A DNA stretch of 64,000 nt from CAWCDJ01 sp963796485. Its GTDB lineage: Bacteria > Acidobacteriota > Terriglobia > Bryobacterales > Bryobacteraceae. The notes below the pieces were generated by a model that searched no databases, was not told the origin of the DNA, and was given only the letters and a program-made list of their open reading frames with translations. Location: positions 466,078-530,077 of the forward strand of contig CAWCLV010000010.1 of assembly GCA_963796485.1 (NCBI GenBank), written 5' to 3'. This document shows positions 44,887-57,971 of this stretch, piece after piece; position 1 is the stretch's first letter; each line of letters starts with the position of its first letter. The position numbers and the translations under genes are program-made.

Positions 44887-44936
44887 CGCGCGCCTTCGGC
44901 GCGTGGGCAGGCCAGGAGGCCTACCCTACTTTTTTC
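44887..44936 (+). terminator. terminator formed by hairpin repeat copy 2
   Basis: GGGCAGGCC-AGGA-GGCCTACCC (one mismatch) followed by TACTTTTTT on the plus strand makes a good Rho-independent terminator for the GNAT gene. A second small hairpin (GCGCGCC..GGCGCGT) precedes it. On the minus strand the same repeat supplies the last codon and TAG stop of the oxidoreductase gene. It is one of four copies of the repeat in the window. Confidence 0.65.
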
Positions 44937-46327
44937 GCGGGTTCGACGCCCATCTTGTCGATCTCGTTGAAATAGACCTTGCGGCCTTCGTCCATCGCGA
45001 GGTTCGAGAGCATCACGGAGACCGCGTCGGCCATACCGACTTCGATGTTGGCCCTCGGCTGCTGGCCGGTCTTGCAGGCCGCCAGAAACGACTCGAGTTC
45101 CACATCTACCGGGTTCCGGTTTTCTTCCTGGGCGAGTACGCCCTTCGACATCAGCCAGCGGCGTGCAAACTTCGCTTCGCGGTCGAAAAATCCCTCTTTG
45201 CCGGTGAACGCGAGGTCGCTGGTCATGATCGGAATCGGCCCGCGCGCGCCGCCCGCAGCCACCATCGTGGCGCCTGCCACGAACGGCTTGTTTTTATCCG
45301 CCGCGGCGTTGACCGCCGCTTTCTTCGGAGGCTCCTGATACCACCACGCGACGCACGGCATTTCGTCGAAACCGACGGTGATCTCGACGGTGCCCTCGGT
45401 ACCCATGATGATCTCGCCCATCTGCGCCCGCTGCCCGTTGAAGTACGGCAGGAACTGGTTGGTGCTGATCGAGGAATAGGTGAACTTCTGGCCCTTCGGA
45501 TACTTCATGATCAGCTGGATGTTGTCGTAAACGTCGCGGCCGTCCTTCAGGGTGTCGATGCTGCCCAACCCCATCGCGAACTCGGGGGAGGAACCGAACA
45601 TCCAGTCCGCCACATCGCCCTGGTGCGACATCAACTCGGCCGTGTAGCCGCCGGACATAGAGCGGTAAACGCGCCAGTTCGCAATGTTGCTTTCGCCGCC
45701 CGGCTTCATGGTCCACAGCGAGCTCGGCTCGTTGATCAGGTTGCGGTGCCACTGCGCGTGAATGTGGTGGACGTCGCCGAGGATGCCCTTGTCCACCATG
45801 TTCTTCACCGTCTGGTAGAAGTAGCTGTAGCGCCGCTGCAAACCGGTCTGCAGGATCTGTTTCGGATGCTCGGCGTAGAGCGCGCGCAGCCCGTGCACCT
45901 CGTTCGGCTTGAACACCAGGCACTTCTCGCAGAACACGTGCTTGCCGGCTTTCAACGCGTCCGTCGTCAGCGGGTAATGCACGAACAGCGGCGTGATCAC
46001 GAAGACCGCGTCGATATCTTTCGACGCCAGCAGTTCGCGGTAGTCCTTGTACGTCTTCGGGTTGTTCCCGATGGTATCGACGCCGTGCTTCAGGTTCTCC
46101 GGATTGATATCGCAGAGCGCCACGCACCGGCCGTTGTCGATATTCTTCAGGTGCTTGAGCAGGTAGGTCCCGCGGCTCCCGGTGCCGATCATGCCGAACT
46201 GCACCTGGTCATTTGCGGCCCTGACCTTCTGGATGGCGGGTGCTCCCTGAACGGTGGCAGCCACCGCTGTTACGGCTCCGGCCGCTTTCAACAAATCCCG
46301 GCGGGAGAGGTCGTTTTCCTGTGCCAT
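44921..46327 (-). CDS. Gfo/Idh/MocA family oxidoreductase, Tat-exported
   Basis: 468 residues from ATG 46327. The N-terminus (LSRRDLLKAAGAVTAVAATVQGAPA) is a twin-arginine signal. FGMIGTGSRGTYLLKHL is the NAD(P)-binding motif, ALCDINPENL the second strand end, and HVFCEKCLVFKPNEV replaces the usual EKP by EKC. HAQWHRN and ELMSHQGDVADWMFG belong to the C-terminal substrate domain. Such exported sugar oxidoreductases are multiplied in Solibacter-type genomes and probably oxidise or deglycosylate sugars; the substrate is not visible. The frame stays open for 2.7 kb upstream, but that part is antisense to lhr and not coding. Confidence 0.9.
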   Translation of the reverse strand: MAQENDLSRRDLLKAAGAVTAVAATVQGAPAIQKVRAANDQVQFGMIGTGSRGTYLLKHLKNIDNGRCVALCDINPENLKHGVDTIGNNPKTYKDYRELLASKDIDAVFVITPLFVHYPLTTDALKAGKHVFCEKCLVFKPNEVHGLRALYAEHPKQILQTGLQRRYSYFYQTVKNMVDKGILGDVHHIHAQWHRNLINEPSSLWTMKPGGESNIANWRVYRSMSGGYTAELMSHQGDVADWMFGSSPEFAMGLGSIDTLKDGRDVYDNIQLIMKYPKGQKFTYSSISTNQFLPYFNGQRAQMGEIIMGTEGTVEITVGFDEMPCVAWWYQEPPKKAAVNAAADKNKPFVAGATMVAAGGARGPIPIMTSDLAFTGKEGFFDREAKFARRWLMSKGVLAQEENRNPVDVELESFLAACKTGQQPRANIEVGMADAVSVMLSNLAMDEGRKVYFNEIDKMGVEPAKKVG

Positions 46328-46362
46328 GATGGGCAACCTCGACTGAGAGTGATTTCTCCCGA

Positions 46363-46371
46363 ATTGTAACA
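46363..46371 (-). promoter_or_regulatory. extended -10 of the oxidoreductase gene
   Basis: TGTTACAAT on the minus strand, 36 bases before the ATG at 46327; no matching -35. It lies in the 87-base divergent gap shared with lhr. Confidence 0.4.
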
Positions 46372-46414
46372 TGAGCTTTGTCGCACACTCGGGCCCTGAA
46401 CCGCAGGCGTTAAA

Positions 46415-50447
<4,033 letters not shown>

Positions 50448-50473
<26 letters not shown>

Positions 50474-50582
50474 ACCGTTCCCACCACCGGGGACACAATC
50501 GCGTGCCGGCCACCCGGCTGGCCGCCGCCAGATAGCCCGCCGCTATCGCAGCCGCGATCGCGGCAATCCGCAGTACCGGCAT
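50448..50582 (-). CDS. possible 44-residue membrane micro-protein after the ADOP gene
   Basis: The ATG at 50582 shares a base with the ADOP stop (TGATG). The product MPVLRIAAIAAAIAAGYLAAA plus a basic tail (WWERFILSRRNR) looks like one membrane helix with positive-inside end. The apparent ribosome site GGGAGGAG is simply the LREE codons of the permease, and the 3' end overlaps lhr by 26 bases on the other strand, so coding status is uncertain. Confidence 0.3.
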
Positions 50583-52972
50583 CACTCCTCCCTCAACGCC
50601 ACCGTGCAATCCACGCCCGTAGCCCGCCTCAGCGGGATGTAGATTGCCGCCGGCGCCACCGCCAGGATCACCAGCGCCGCCACCGACAGCGTGATTGGAT
50701 CGCCGGATTTCAGTCCAAATAGCAGCGCCTGCAAGAACCTCCCCAGCATCAGGCTTCCCGCCAGCCCCAGTGCGACCCCGATGCCTACCGGCGCCATCGC
50801 CTGCCGCAGCACCATGCGCCCGATCCCGCCCGGCGTCGCTCCGATCGCCATCCGGATCCCGATTTCCCTGACCCGCGACGCCACCAGGTTCGCCAGCACG
50901 CCGTAAATCCCGATCGCCGCCAGCAGCAGCGCCAGTCCGGCGAAAATCTCGAGCAGCAGCGTGTTGAACCTGCGCTGCGAAAGCCAATCGTCCACCCAGT
51001 GTTGCATCGGCGCCACCGGTACCGCCGGGAGATCCTTGTCCACGGACCACACCAACTTCCGCACCAGGTCCGTCAGTGCTTCGGGCGTTGCGGCAGACCG
51101 CACCACGAGCGTGCCGTTCGGGTATGCCAGCTTCGGCCAGAAAATCGTTGCCCGGGCGCCGTTCTCGACTCCCATCGAGCGGTAGTCCGAAACCACACCG
51201 ACGATCTCGGTGGAGATTTTCTTGTCGGAATCCAGCAAGTGCTGGCCCAGCGGGTTTCCGCCCGGGAAGAACTGCCGGGCGAACGCGCGGTTCACCAGCG
51301 CCACCGGTTTGCCGACGTCCGCCTCGGTAAACCACCTGCCCGTTTCCAGCCGCAGCCCAATCAACGGAAGGAACTCCGGGCTGACGTTTGTCATGTCGGC
51401 CATCGGGAGTTGCGAAACCGGCGGCTCCGGGCGCCCCGCGATGAAGAAGTTCGACATCCGGATGGCGTGCAGGGGCATGGCGTCCACCATAGCGGCCGCG
51501 CGAATTCCCGGCGCCGCCTGCGCGGAATCCAGCAACTGCCGGAAGAAGCGCTCCTGGCTCGCGGCGTCCTTATAGCGTGCGGTGGGGAGTTCGATATCGG
51601 CAATCGATATCCGGTCCGTCTGGAACCCCAGTCCTACGGCGAGCAGCGCCTGGAAGCTGCGGATCATCAGCCCGGCTCCCACCACCAGCATCAAAGCCAG
51701 AGCTGTTTCCACCACGATCAGGAACTGCCGGCTGCGCGGCCGCGCCGCGGACGAGCCCCGGCCGCCGCCTGCCTTCAACGCGCTGTTCAGGTCCTGCCGG
51801 GAAGCCCCCAGCGCCGGCGCCAGCCCGAACAGCAGCGTGGTTCCCACCGCTATGATTGCCGTGAAGACGAAAACGCGAAAATCGATTCCGATCATTTCCG
51901 GCCGCTGGATATCTTCCGGCTTCAGGGCGAGCATCAGTTTCACGCACCAGTTCGCCAGCAACAGCCCGATCGCCGCGCCGGCCGCGGCCACTACCATCGA
52001 TTCCGTCAGCAACTGCGAGACGATCTGCCGGCGCGTCGCGCCCATCGCCAGCCGGACTGCGATCTCGCGCGACCGCGCCGCGGCCCGCGCCAGCGTCAGG
52101 TTCGCGAGGTTCGCGCAGGCGATCAGCAGCAGAAAGGCAACCGCCCCCATCAGGACATAAACCGCGCGGTGCACCTTCGGGTCGGTGTCTTCGACGGCGA
52201 ACGGGAACACACTGGCGTGGTAGCCCTCGTTCAGCTTCGGATCGGATGCTGCCAGGCGGTCCGCAATGCCGTCCATTTCGGCGCGTGCCCGCGCCAGCGT
52301 GACCCCGGGCTTCAGCCGGGCTGCGACGAACCAATCCCGCGACGTGCCCTCGTCCCGCGGCGCCGGCAGCCATAGATCCGCCTTGACCTGGTCGCTGCCC
52401 TCGTAGGTCGAAGGCAGGTGGAAATCCGGCGGCAGCACGCCGATCACTGTGTAGCCGGCTCCCTTCAGGGTCAAGACCTTGCCGATCGCTGCCGGGTCGC
52501 GGTGGAACCGTGTCTCGAAGTACTGGTCGCTGATCACGGCCACTCGCTCTTCATCCGCCGCGAATAGCCGCCCTCTGCGCGGCGCAGCCCCCAACATCGG
52601 AAACAACTCCGGTGTGGCGAATCCGGCCTGAACCTGCCGCGGATGGTCCAGCCCGGTCTCGTCCAACTTCTGGCTTCGAAACGCCGCCATCTCCGAGAAC
52701 ACGGTGTTCTGGCGCTTCCACTGGTTGTAATTCTTGCGCGCTACTCGCATTCGCGGGCCCACGGGAGGGGGCACCGGGGGAAAGCGCTCCCAAACGAAGA
52801 CCAGCCGCGCCGCGTCCGGGTAAGGCAGCGCACGGAAAATCACGCCATCGAGCACGCTGAAAATGGCCGCGTTGGCGCCGATCCCCAGCGCCAGCACCGC
52901 CACGCACATCAGCAGGTACCCCGGACTTCGCCGCAGCGTATTCAGTGCGTATCGAAAATCCTTGCCACGCAT
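50582..52972 (-). CDS. ADOP family permease (MacB/FtsX-like, ABC-type)
   Basis: 796 residues with two FtsX/MacB-PCD modules: MRGKDFRYALNTLRRSPGYLLMCVAVLALGIGANAAIFSVLDGVIF (helix 1), a periplasmic domain, EIAVRLAMGATRRQIVSQLLTESM (helices 2-4), then a second periplasmic domain and REIGIRMAIGATPGGIGRMVLRQAM with final helices and the ALREE end. The ADOP pattern (acidobacterial duplicated orphan permease) lacks an ATPase gene beside it, as here. Export or mechanical signalling is inferred. Only 13 bases separate it from the upstream FRG gene. Confidence 0.93.
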   Translation of the reverse strand: MRGKDFRYALNTLRRSPGYLLMCVAVLALGIGANAAIFSVLDGVIFRALPYPDAARLVFVWERFPPVPPPVGPRMRVARKNYNQWKRQNTVFSEMAAFRSQKLDETGLDHPRQVQAGFATPELFPMLGAAPRRGRLFAADEERVAVISDQYFETRFHRDPAAIGKVLTLKGAGYTVIGVLPPDFHLPSTYEGSDQVKADLWLPAPRDEGTSRDWFVAARLKPGVTLARARAEMDGIADRLAASDPKLNEGYHASVFPFAVEDTDPKVHRAVYVLMGAVAFLLLIACANLANLTLARAAARSREIAVRLAMGATRRQIVSQLLTESMVVAAAGAAIGLLLANWCVKLMLALKPEDIQRPEMIGIDFRVFVFTAIIAVGTTLLFGLAPALGASRQDLNSALKAGGGRGSSAARPRSRQFLIVVETALALMLVVGAGLMIRSFQALLAVGLGFQTDRISIADIELPTARYKDAASQERFFRQLLDSAQAAPGIRAAAMVDAMPLHAIRMSNFFIAGRPEPPVSQLPMADMTNVSPEFLPLIGLRLETGRWFTEADVGKPVALVNRAFARQFFPGGNPLGQHLLDSDKKISTEIVGVVSDYRSMGVENGARATIFWPKLAYPNGTLVVRSAATPEALTDLVRKLVWSVDKDLPAVPVAPMQHWVDDWLSQRRFNTLLLEIFAGLALLLAAIGIYGVLANLVASRVREIGIRMAIGATPGGIGRMVLRQAMAPVGIGVALGLAGSLMLGRFLQALLFGLKSGDPITLSVAALVILAVAPAAIYIPLRRATGVDCTVALREE

Positions 52973-52985
52973 ACCGTCTTACCCT

Positions 52986-53804
52986 CTACGTCTGGTACCT
53001 CTCCATCGTCCTCGGATTGTACCCCCAGTGGAACTCCAGTTCGTACCCCATGGACTTTGCGAGTCCATCCAAATCGGGAAACAGCGTCGCGTAAGTGATG
53101 TTCATTCGGTACAACTCACGCATGCCGGTCTCCCGCACGGCCTTGGTCAGGACAAACTTCGCGAGAATATTCTCCTGGTCGGTATCTTCCAAAATTCTCT
53201 CGATGGGTATGTCGAGCACCCCGGGCACCGCGAACGTTCCGGATTGCGCGATCAGCCGCCGGTTCATGGTCTGCGGCTCTCCCATCCAGATGATGCGGTT
53301 ATGGCCTCGAATGTAGTGCCGCTCGAAGTTGCCGGGTGGGCGCGGGTCCATGCGCGCCGGTTTGGGCGCGCGGGTGCTGTCGATGCGTGCCGGGTTCATG
53401 GCCCAAAGCACGCCGTCCTCGACCGTTCGTTCCATCCCGAAGAACGCCGCGACATACGGCGACCACGTGAAGTCGATCAGCCTTGTCGGCGCCCCGTGGT
53501 GCTGCATCAGCGCCATCCACTGAAAGTCGTCGTTGCCCGCCGGTGGCTTGTCCAGGAACTGGTGCGCCTTGCGCTTGAAAATCCGCAGGATCCGCTCTTC
53601 CTGCTCCGGCCACGCCGCGCGCGCCACGCCGAAATTCATCAGGTATCGGGAAAGGGAGCTGTAGAGCGGCCAGCGCTCATCCCGCTCGCCCCGGAAAGCC
53701 CAGTGTGAATACGGCGGCCGCGTAATCTTCTCTAAGAAGGCTTCCCATGATTCGATCCGGAAAACCGGATAAGGGTGCCGCCCGGCCTGCTTTCTTGCTG
53801 CCAT
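52986..53804 (-). CDS. FRG domain protein
   Basis: 272 residues. HWAFRGERDERWPLYSSLSR carries the name-giving FRG (37-39), and LMQHHGAPTRLIDFTWSPYVAAFFGM is the second conserved block of this family. No signal peptide. FRG proteins have no firm biochemical function; several occur in mobile or defence contexts. Here the gene is 13 bases upstream of an ADOP permease on the same strand, so they may form an operon. Start ATG 53804 is the first of the frame. Confidence 0.88.
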   Translation of the reverse strand: MAARKQAGRHPYPVFRIESWEAFLEKITRPPYSHWAFRGERDERWPLYSSLSRYLMNFGVARAAWPEQEERILRIFKRKAHQFLDKPPAGNDDFQWMALMQHHGAPTRLIDFTWSPYVAAFFGMERTVEDGVLWAMNPARIDSTRAPKPARMDPRPPGNFERHYIRGHNRIIWMGEPQTMNRRLIAQSGTFAVPGVLDIPIERILEDTDQENILAKFVLTKAVRETGMRELYRMNITYATLFPDLDGLAKSMGYELEFHWGYNPRTMERYQT

Positions 53805-53846
53805 TCACTAGCACCCTAGCACGTCACGGCATTCGGGGGAGGCAAC

Positions 53847-53855
53847 TGCTATAAT
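53847..53855 (+). promoter_or_regulatory. extended -10 promoter of the M16 peptidase
   Basis: TGCTATAAT is a perfect extended -10 (TGnTATAAT), 30 bases before the ATG; the Shine-Dalgarno AAAGGTGAG follows. No -35 is needed or seen. Confidence 0.6.
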
Positions 53856-53884
53856 TCGGGCAAATTACTCTGAAAGGTGAGAAT

Positions 53885-56620
53885 ATGCGTCGTAACAAAC
53901 GTTTGTTGCTTGCTTTGTCCGCCATCGTCCTGACGGTGGCAGCTTACGCGCAAGCACTCCCGTCAGGCGTTCAGAAAGTCACCTCCGTCGAGGGCATCAC
54001 GGAGTACGCTTACCCTAACGGCCTGCACGTTCTGCTCTTTCCCGATGCCTCAAAGCCGAAAGTCACGGTCAACATCTCTTACTTAGTCGGCTCCCGGCAT
54101 GAAGGTTACGGCGAGACCGGCATGGCCCACCTGATCGAGCACATGCTCTTCCTCCGGACCAAGGACGGACGCGACGTCAAGAAAGACCTTACCGATCACG
54201 GCGCCAACTGGAACGGCACCACCTCTTACGACCGCACCAACTATTTCGAGACGGTCACTGCCGGCGATGCCAATCTGCGGTGGGCGCTGGGCCTCGAAGC
54301 GGAGCGCATGGTCAACATGCGGATGGAAAAGCAGCTACTCGATGCCGAGATGACCGTGGTCCGCAACGAATTCGAAGCGGGTGAAAACAATCCCACCGGC
54401 ATCCTCATGAAGCGAGTCACCGAAGCCGCTTACACGTTCCACAATTACGGGAAATCGGTGATTGGAAACCGCTCGGATATCGAACACGTGCCGATCGAGC
54501 GGCTCGCCGCGTTTTACCAGAAGTTTTACCAGCCCGATAATGCAGTGCTCGCCATCGCCGGCAACTTCGACGACCAGAAAACGCTCGGCTGGATCGCGGA
54601 GACGCTTGGCACAATCCCCCGGCCGCAGCGAACGCTCGAACCTACGTATACGGTGGAACCCACGCAGGACGGCGAGCGCCTCGTGATGCTGCGCCGCGTC
54701 GGCGATACCCCGGTTCTGATGGCCGCTTACCATACCCCGGCCGCCACCCAGGCCGACAGCGCGGCGATTAGCGTAATTGCCGACATCTTGGGAAACAGCC
54801 CTTCCGGCCGGCTCTATAAGGCCCTCGTAGACAACCAGAAGGCCTCGTTCACCGCCATGTTCAACCAGGAACTGCACGACCCCGGTTTTGTCATGGCCGC
54901 CGCCCTGCTTCGCCCGGGTCAGTCGCTCGACGACGCCCGCGATATCATGCTCAAGACCGTGGAGCAGTTGGCCGCCGAGCCACCCTCGAAAGACGAACTC
55001 GATCGCGCCAAGGCCCGCATCCTGAAGCAAATCGACCTGCTCCTCACCGATTCGGAACGCGTGGGCCTCACCCTCACCGAGTCCGCCGCGTCCGGCGATT
55101 GGCGCCTCCTGTTTTGGGGCCGGGATCAAGTCAAGAAGGTCACGGAACAGGACGTCGTCCGTGTAGCCAAGACATACCTGATCGAATCGAACCGCACGCT
55201 GGGCGAGTTCATCCCCACCAAGAGCCCGATCCGTGCCGAAATTCCGGAAGCGCCTCCCGCCGCAACCGTTCTTAAGGATTACAAAGGCGGCACGGCCGTT
55301 TCCGAGGGGGAAAGCTTCACCCCGTCTCCCGCGAATATCGAAAGCCGCATCATCCGCAAGAAACTGCCGAGCGGCCTGAAACTGGTTCTGCTGCCGAAGA
55401 AAACGCGCGGCGGGACGGTGGTCGCCCGCCTCAATCTCCGGTTCGGCGACGAGAAGTCGCTCTCCGGCAAGGCCGCCATCGGGAACCTCGCCGGCAGCAC
55501 ACTCATGCGCGGCACGAAGAGCAAATCGCGCCAGCAGATCCAGGATGAAACGGACCGCCTGAAAGCCAACATCTCCGTGAACGGAGGCGGACCCGGCGCC
55601 TTCGGGAGTATTCAGACCATCGAAGCGAATCTGCCCGGCGCGCTTCGCCTGGTCGCCGAAATCCTCCGCGAGCCGTCGTTCCCGGAAAGCGAGTTCGAGC
55701 AGGTGCGGCGGCAGAATATCACCTCCATCGAAAACCAGCGGAGCGAGCCGATGATGCTGGCTTCGCTCGAATTCTCGCGCCACATGAACCCCCGGCCGCG
55801 CACCGACGTCCGCTACATCGGGACGCCCGAAGAGCAGATCGCGGATCTCCAGAAGGTCACGCTCGACGAGGTCCGCGGCTTCCATCAGCAGTTCTACGGC
55901 GCCTCCGAAGGCGAGCTCGTCGTCATCGGGCAGTTCGAGCCGGCTGCCGTCGAAAAGCTGGCGACCGAACTCTTCGGCAACTGGAAGAGCGCCGCACCGT
56001 ATCACCGGCTGACCGACAGCTATCACAAGGTGGAAGCTGCCAACCGCGCCATCGAGACGCCCGATAAGACCAACGCCATGTTCCTCGCCGGGCTCAACTT
56101 CAAAATGAACGACGACGACCCGGACTACGCGGCCCTGGTGATCGCGAATTACATGTTCGGCGGCTCCGGCGGCTCGCGGCTTTTCAAGCGCGTGCGCGAC
56201 AAGGAGGGCCTGAGTTACGGCGTGGCCTCCGGTTTCGGCGCTCCGGCGATCGACGATAACGCGATGTTCTCCGCCAACGCCATCAGCAACCCGCAAAACG
56301 CGCCCAAGGTCGAGGCCAGCATCAAGGATGAACTGGCCCGCACCGTGAAGGACGGCTTTACGGCCGAGGAAGTGGCCGCGGCCAGGAAGTCGTGGCTCGA
56401 AACGCGCACCGTCCAGCGCTCGCAGGAGCAGAACCTGCTCAACACGATCGCCTCGCGCGAGCGCTTCGACCGCACCATGAAGTGGGACGAGGCGCTCGAA
56501 GCCAAAGTCGCGGCGCTCACCCCCGAGCAGATCTCCGAAGCCTTCCGGCGTCACATCGACCCCGCCACTCTTACGGTGGTCAAGGCCGGCGATTTCAAGA
56601 AGGCCGCGGTCTTCCAGTAG
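53885..56620 (+). CDS. periplasmic M16 family zinc peptidase (two-repeat form)
   Basis: 911 residues. A signal peptide (MRRNKRLLLALSAIVLTVAAYAQ) leads to the first M16 half with HLIEH (His82, His86) inside GETGMAHLIEHMLFLRT and the downstream Glu ligand in EMTVVRNEFEAGENNP. The second half (about 480-911) has the fold without the zinc motif and ends with DNAMFSANAISNPQNAPKVEASIKDELARTV. This is the pitrilysin/PqqL-like arrangement of catalytic and inactive halves in one chain; it degrades peptides outside the cytoplasm. Start supported by the Shine-Dalgarno sequence and extended -10. Confidence 0.93.
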   Translation: MRRNKRLLLALSAIVLTVAAYAQALPSGVQKVTSVEGITEYAYPNGLHVLLFPDASKPKVTVNISYLVGSRHEGYGETGMAHLIEHMLFLRTKDGRDVKKDLTDHGANWNGTTSYDRTNYFETVTAGDANLRWALGLEAERMVNMRMEKQLLDAEMTVVRNEFEAGENNPTGILMKRVTEAAYTFHNYGKSVIGNRSDIEHVPIERLAAFYQKFYQPDNAVLAIAGNFDDQKTLGWIAETLGTIPRPQRTLEPTYTVEPTQDGERLVMLRRVGDTPVLMAAYHTPAATQADSAAISVIADILGNSPSGRLYKALVDNQKASFTAMFNQELHDPGFVMAAALLRPGQSLDDARDIMLKTVEQLAAEPPSKDELDRAKARILKQIDLLLTDSERVGLTLTESAASGDWRLLFWGRDQVKKVTEQDVVRVAKTYLIESNRTLGEFIPTKSPIRAEIPEAPPAATVLKDYKGGTAVSEGESFTPSPANIESRIIRKKLPSGLKLVLLPKKTRGGTVVARLNLRFGDEKSLSGKAAIGNLAGSTLMRGTKSKSRQQIQDETDRLKANISVNGGGPGAFGSIQTIEANLPGALRLVAEILREPSFPESEFEQVRRQNITSIENQRSEPMMLASLEFSRHMNPRPRTDVRYIGTPEEQIADLQKVTLDEVRGFHQQFYGASEGELVVIGQFEPAAVEKLATELFGNWKSAAPYHRLTDSYHKVEAANRAIETPDKTNAMFLAGLNFKMNDDDPDYAALVIANYMFGGSGGSRLFKRVRDKEGLSYGVASGFGAPAIDDNAMFSANAISNPQNAPKVEASIKDELARTVKDGFTAEEVAAARKSWLETRTVQRSQEQNLLNTIASRERFDRTMKWDEALEAKVAALTPEQISEAFRRHIDPATLTVVKAGDFKKAAVFQ

Positions 56621-56688
56621 AAGCCGCTCGCCGAGCTGTAACGTGAGCGAGCAGGCATCGGCCTGCGTGCGGGGATAAGATAACAATC

Positions 56689-57969
56689 ATGTGTCTTCGG
56701 TCCCTTATCCCCGCTTTGCTGGTTTGCGCCGCGGCGGCCCAGCAGGCATCGGCGCCGCCCGCCGTGGTGGCCGGCATTCCGGTCAACTACGATGAAGCCA
56801 AGGTCGGCGGCTACATCCTGCCCGATCCCCTTATGTTCTCGAAAGACAAGCCGGTCATGAACGCGAAGGCCTGGCTCCGGAAGCGCCGCCCCGAACTCAT
56901 CCGTCTTTTCGAGGAGAACGAATACGGCCGCGCGCCGGGCAAGCCCGCGGGCATGACCTTCGACGTCTTCGATAAGGGCACTCCCGCATTCGGCGGCAAG
57001 GCCATCCGCCGGCAGATCACCGTCCACTTCTCCAAAGACCAGACGGGCCCAAAGATGGATTTACTGCTTTACCTTCCCGCCGCGGCGCAGAAGCCCTCAC
57101 CGGTGCTCCTCAACATCAGCTTCACCGCCAATTCCAGCACGGTGGACGATCCCGGCATCAAAGCGGGCGAAATCTGGGGCCGCGATCACAAGCGCGTCCC
57201 TGCTCCCAAGGGCGGCTTCGGCCGGATCGATCCGCTTCCGTTCCTCGAAGCCGGCATCGGCGTGGCCACGTTCTACTATGGCGACATCGAGCCCGATTTC
57301 GCGGGCGGCCTGCCGAACGGTGTTCGCGCGCTGTATCTGAAGCCCGGACAGACCGCGCCTGCCGCGGACGAGTGGGGCGCCATTGCCGCCTGGGGCTGGG
57401 GCATGAGCCGCGCCATGGACTACCTCGAGACGGACCAGGGTGTGGACGCCAAGCGCGTCGGCATCTTCGGCGTCTCACGTCTGGGCAAGACTGTGATGTG
57501 GGCCGGCGCCCGCGATACCCGCTTTGCCCTGGTCATCGCCAGTTGTTCCGGCGAAGGCGGCGCCGCGCTCAGCCGCCGCAATTACGGCGAAACCATCGCC
57601 CATCTCACCGCCCCTTCCCGCTACCCCTACCAGTTCTGCGCCAATTACGCCAAGTGGGCCGAAGATCCGGACAAGATGCCCGTGGATGCGAACGAACTGG
57701 TGGCGCTGGTCGCCCCGCGGCCTTTGCTGCTGCAAACGGGAGACACGGATTACTGGTCGGACCCCAAAGGCGAATTTCTGTCCGCGGTAAACGCCGGGCG
57801 TGTCTACAGAATGCTCGGAAAGGCGGGGCTCGATACCGAACAGATGCCCATCGCGGGAGAGCCCATCCTGCACGATCTCGGCTATCTGGTGCATTCCGGC
57901 GGACACGGCACCGTCCCGAGCGACTGGCCGGTTTTTCTAAAATTCATGCAGATGCACTTTGGAAAATAG
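56689..57969 (+). CDS. glucuronoyl esterase-like protein (CE15 family), secreted
   Basis: 426 residues with a signal peptide (MCLRSLIPALLVCAAAAQ). GVSRLGK (261-267) is the CE15 nucleophile motif with Ser263, SCSGEGGAALSRRNYGE carries the Glu (about 289) and Arg that bind uronate, and HSGGHGTVPSDW holds the catalytic His. CE15 enzymes cleave esters between lignin alcohols and 4-O-methyl-glucuronic acid of xylan. A TIM-barrel isomerase follows 2 bases later, suggesting joint handling of plant cell-wall sugars. Confidence 0.88.
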   Translation: MCLRSLIPALLVCAAAAQQASAPPAVVAGIPVNYDEAKVGGYILPDPLMFSKDKPVMNAKAWLRKRRPELIRLFEENEYGRAPGKPAGMTFDVFDKGTPAFGGKAIRRQITVHFSKDQTGPKMDLLLYLPAAAQKPSPVLLNISFTANSSTVDDPGIKAGEIWGRDHKRVPAPKGGFGRIDPLPFLEAGIGVATFYYGDIEPDFAGGLPNGVRALYLKPGQTAPAADEWGAIAAWGWGMSRAMDYLETDQGVDAKRVGIFGVSRLGKTVMWAGARDTRFALVIASCSGEGGAALSRRNYGETIAHLTAPSRYPYQFCANYAKWAEDPDKMPVDANELVALVAPRPLLLQTGDTDYWSDPKGEFLSAVNAGRVYRMLGKAGLDTEQMPIAGEPILHDLGYLVHSGGHGTVPSDWPVFLKFMQMHFGK

Positions 57970-57971
57970 CG

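Noticed and set aside
50583..51335. Longer frame leading into the 44-codon micro-ORF
   Set aside because: Shadow of the ADOP gene in another frame; only the part after 50582 could be independent.
54335..56686. 783-residue minus-strand frame
   Set aside because: Antisense to the M16 peptidase; no motif and no promoter.
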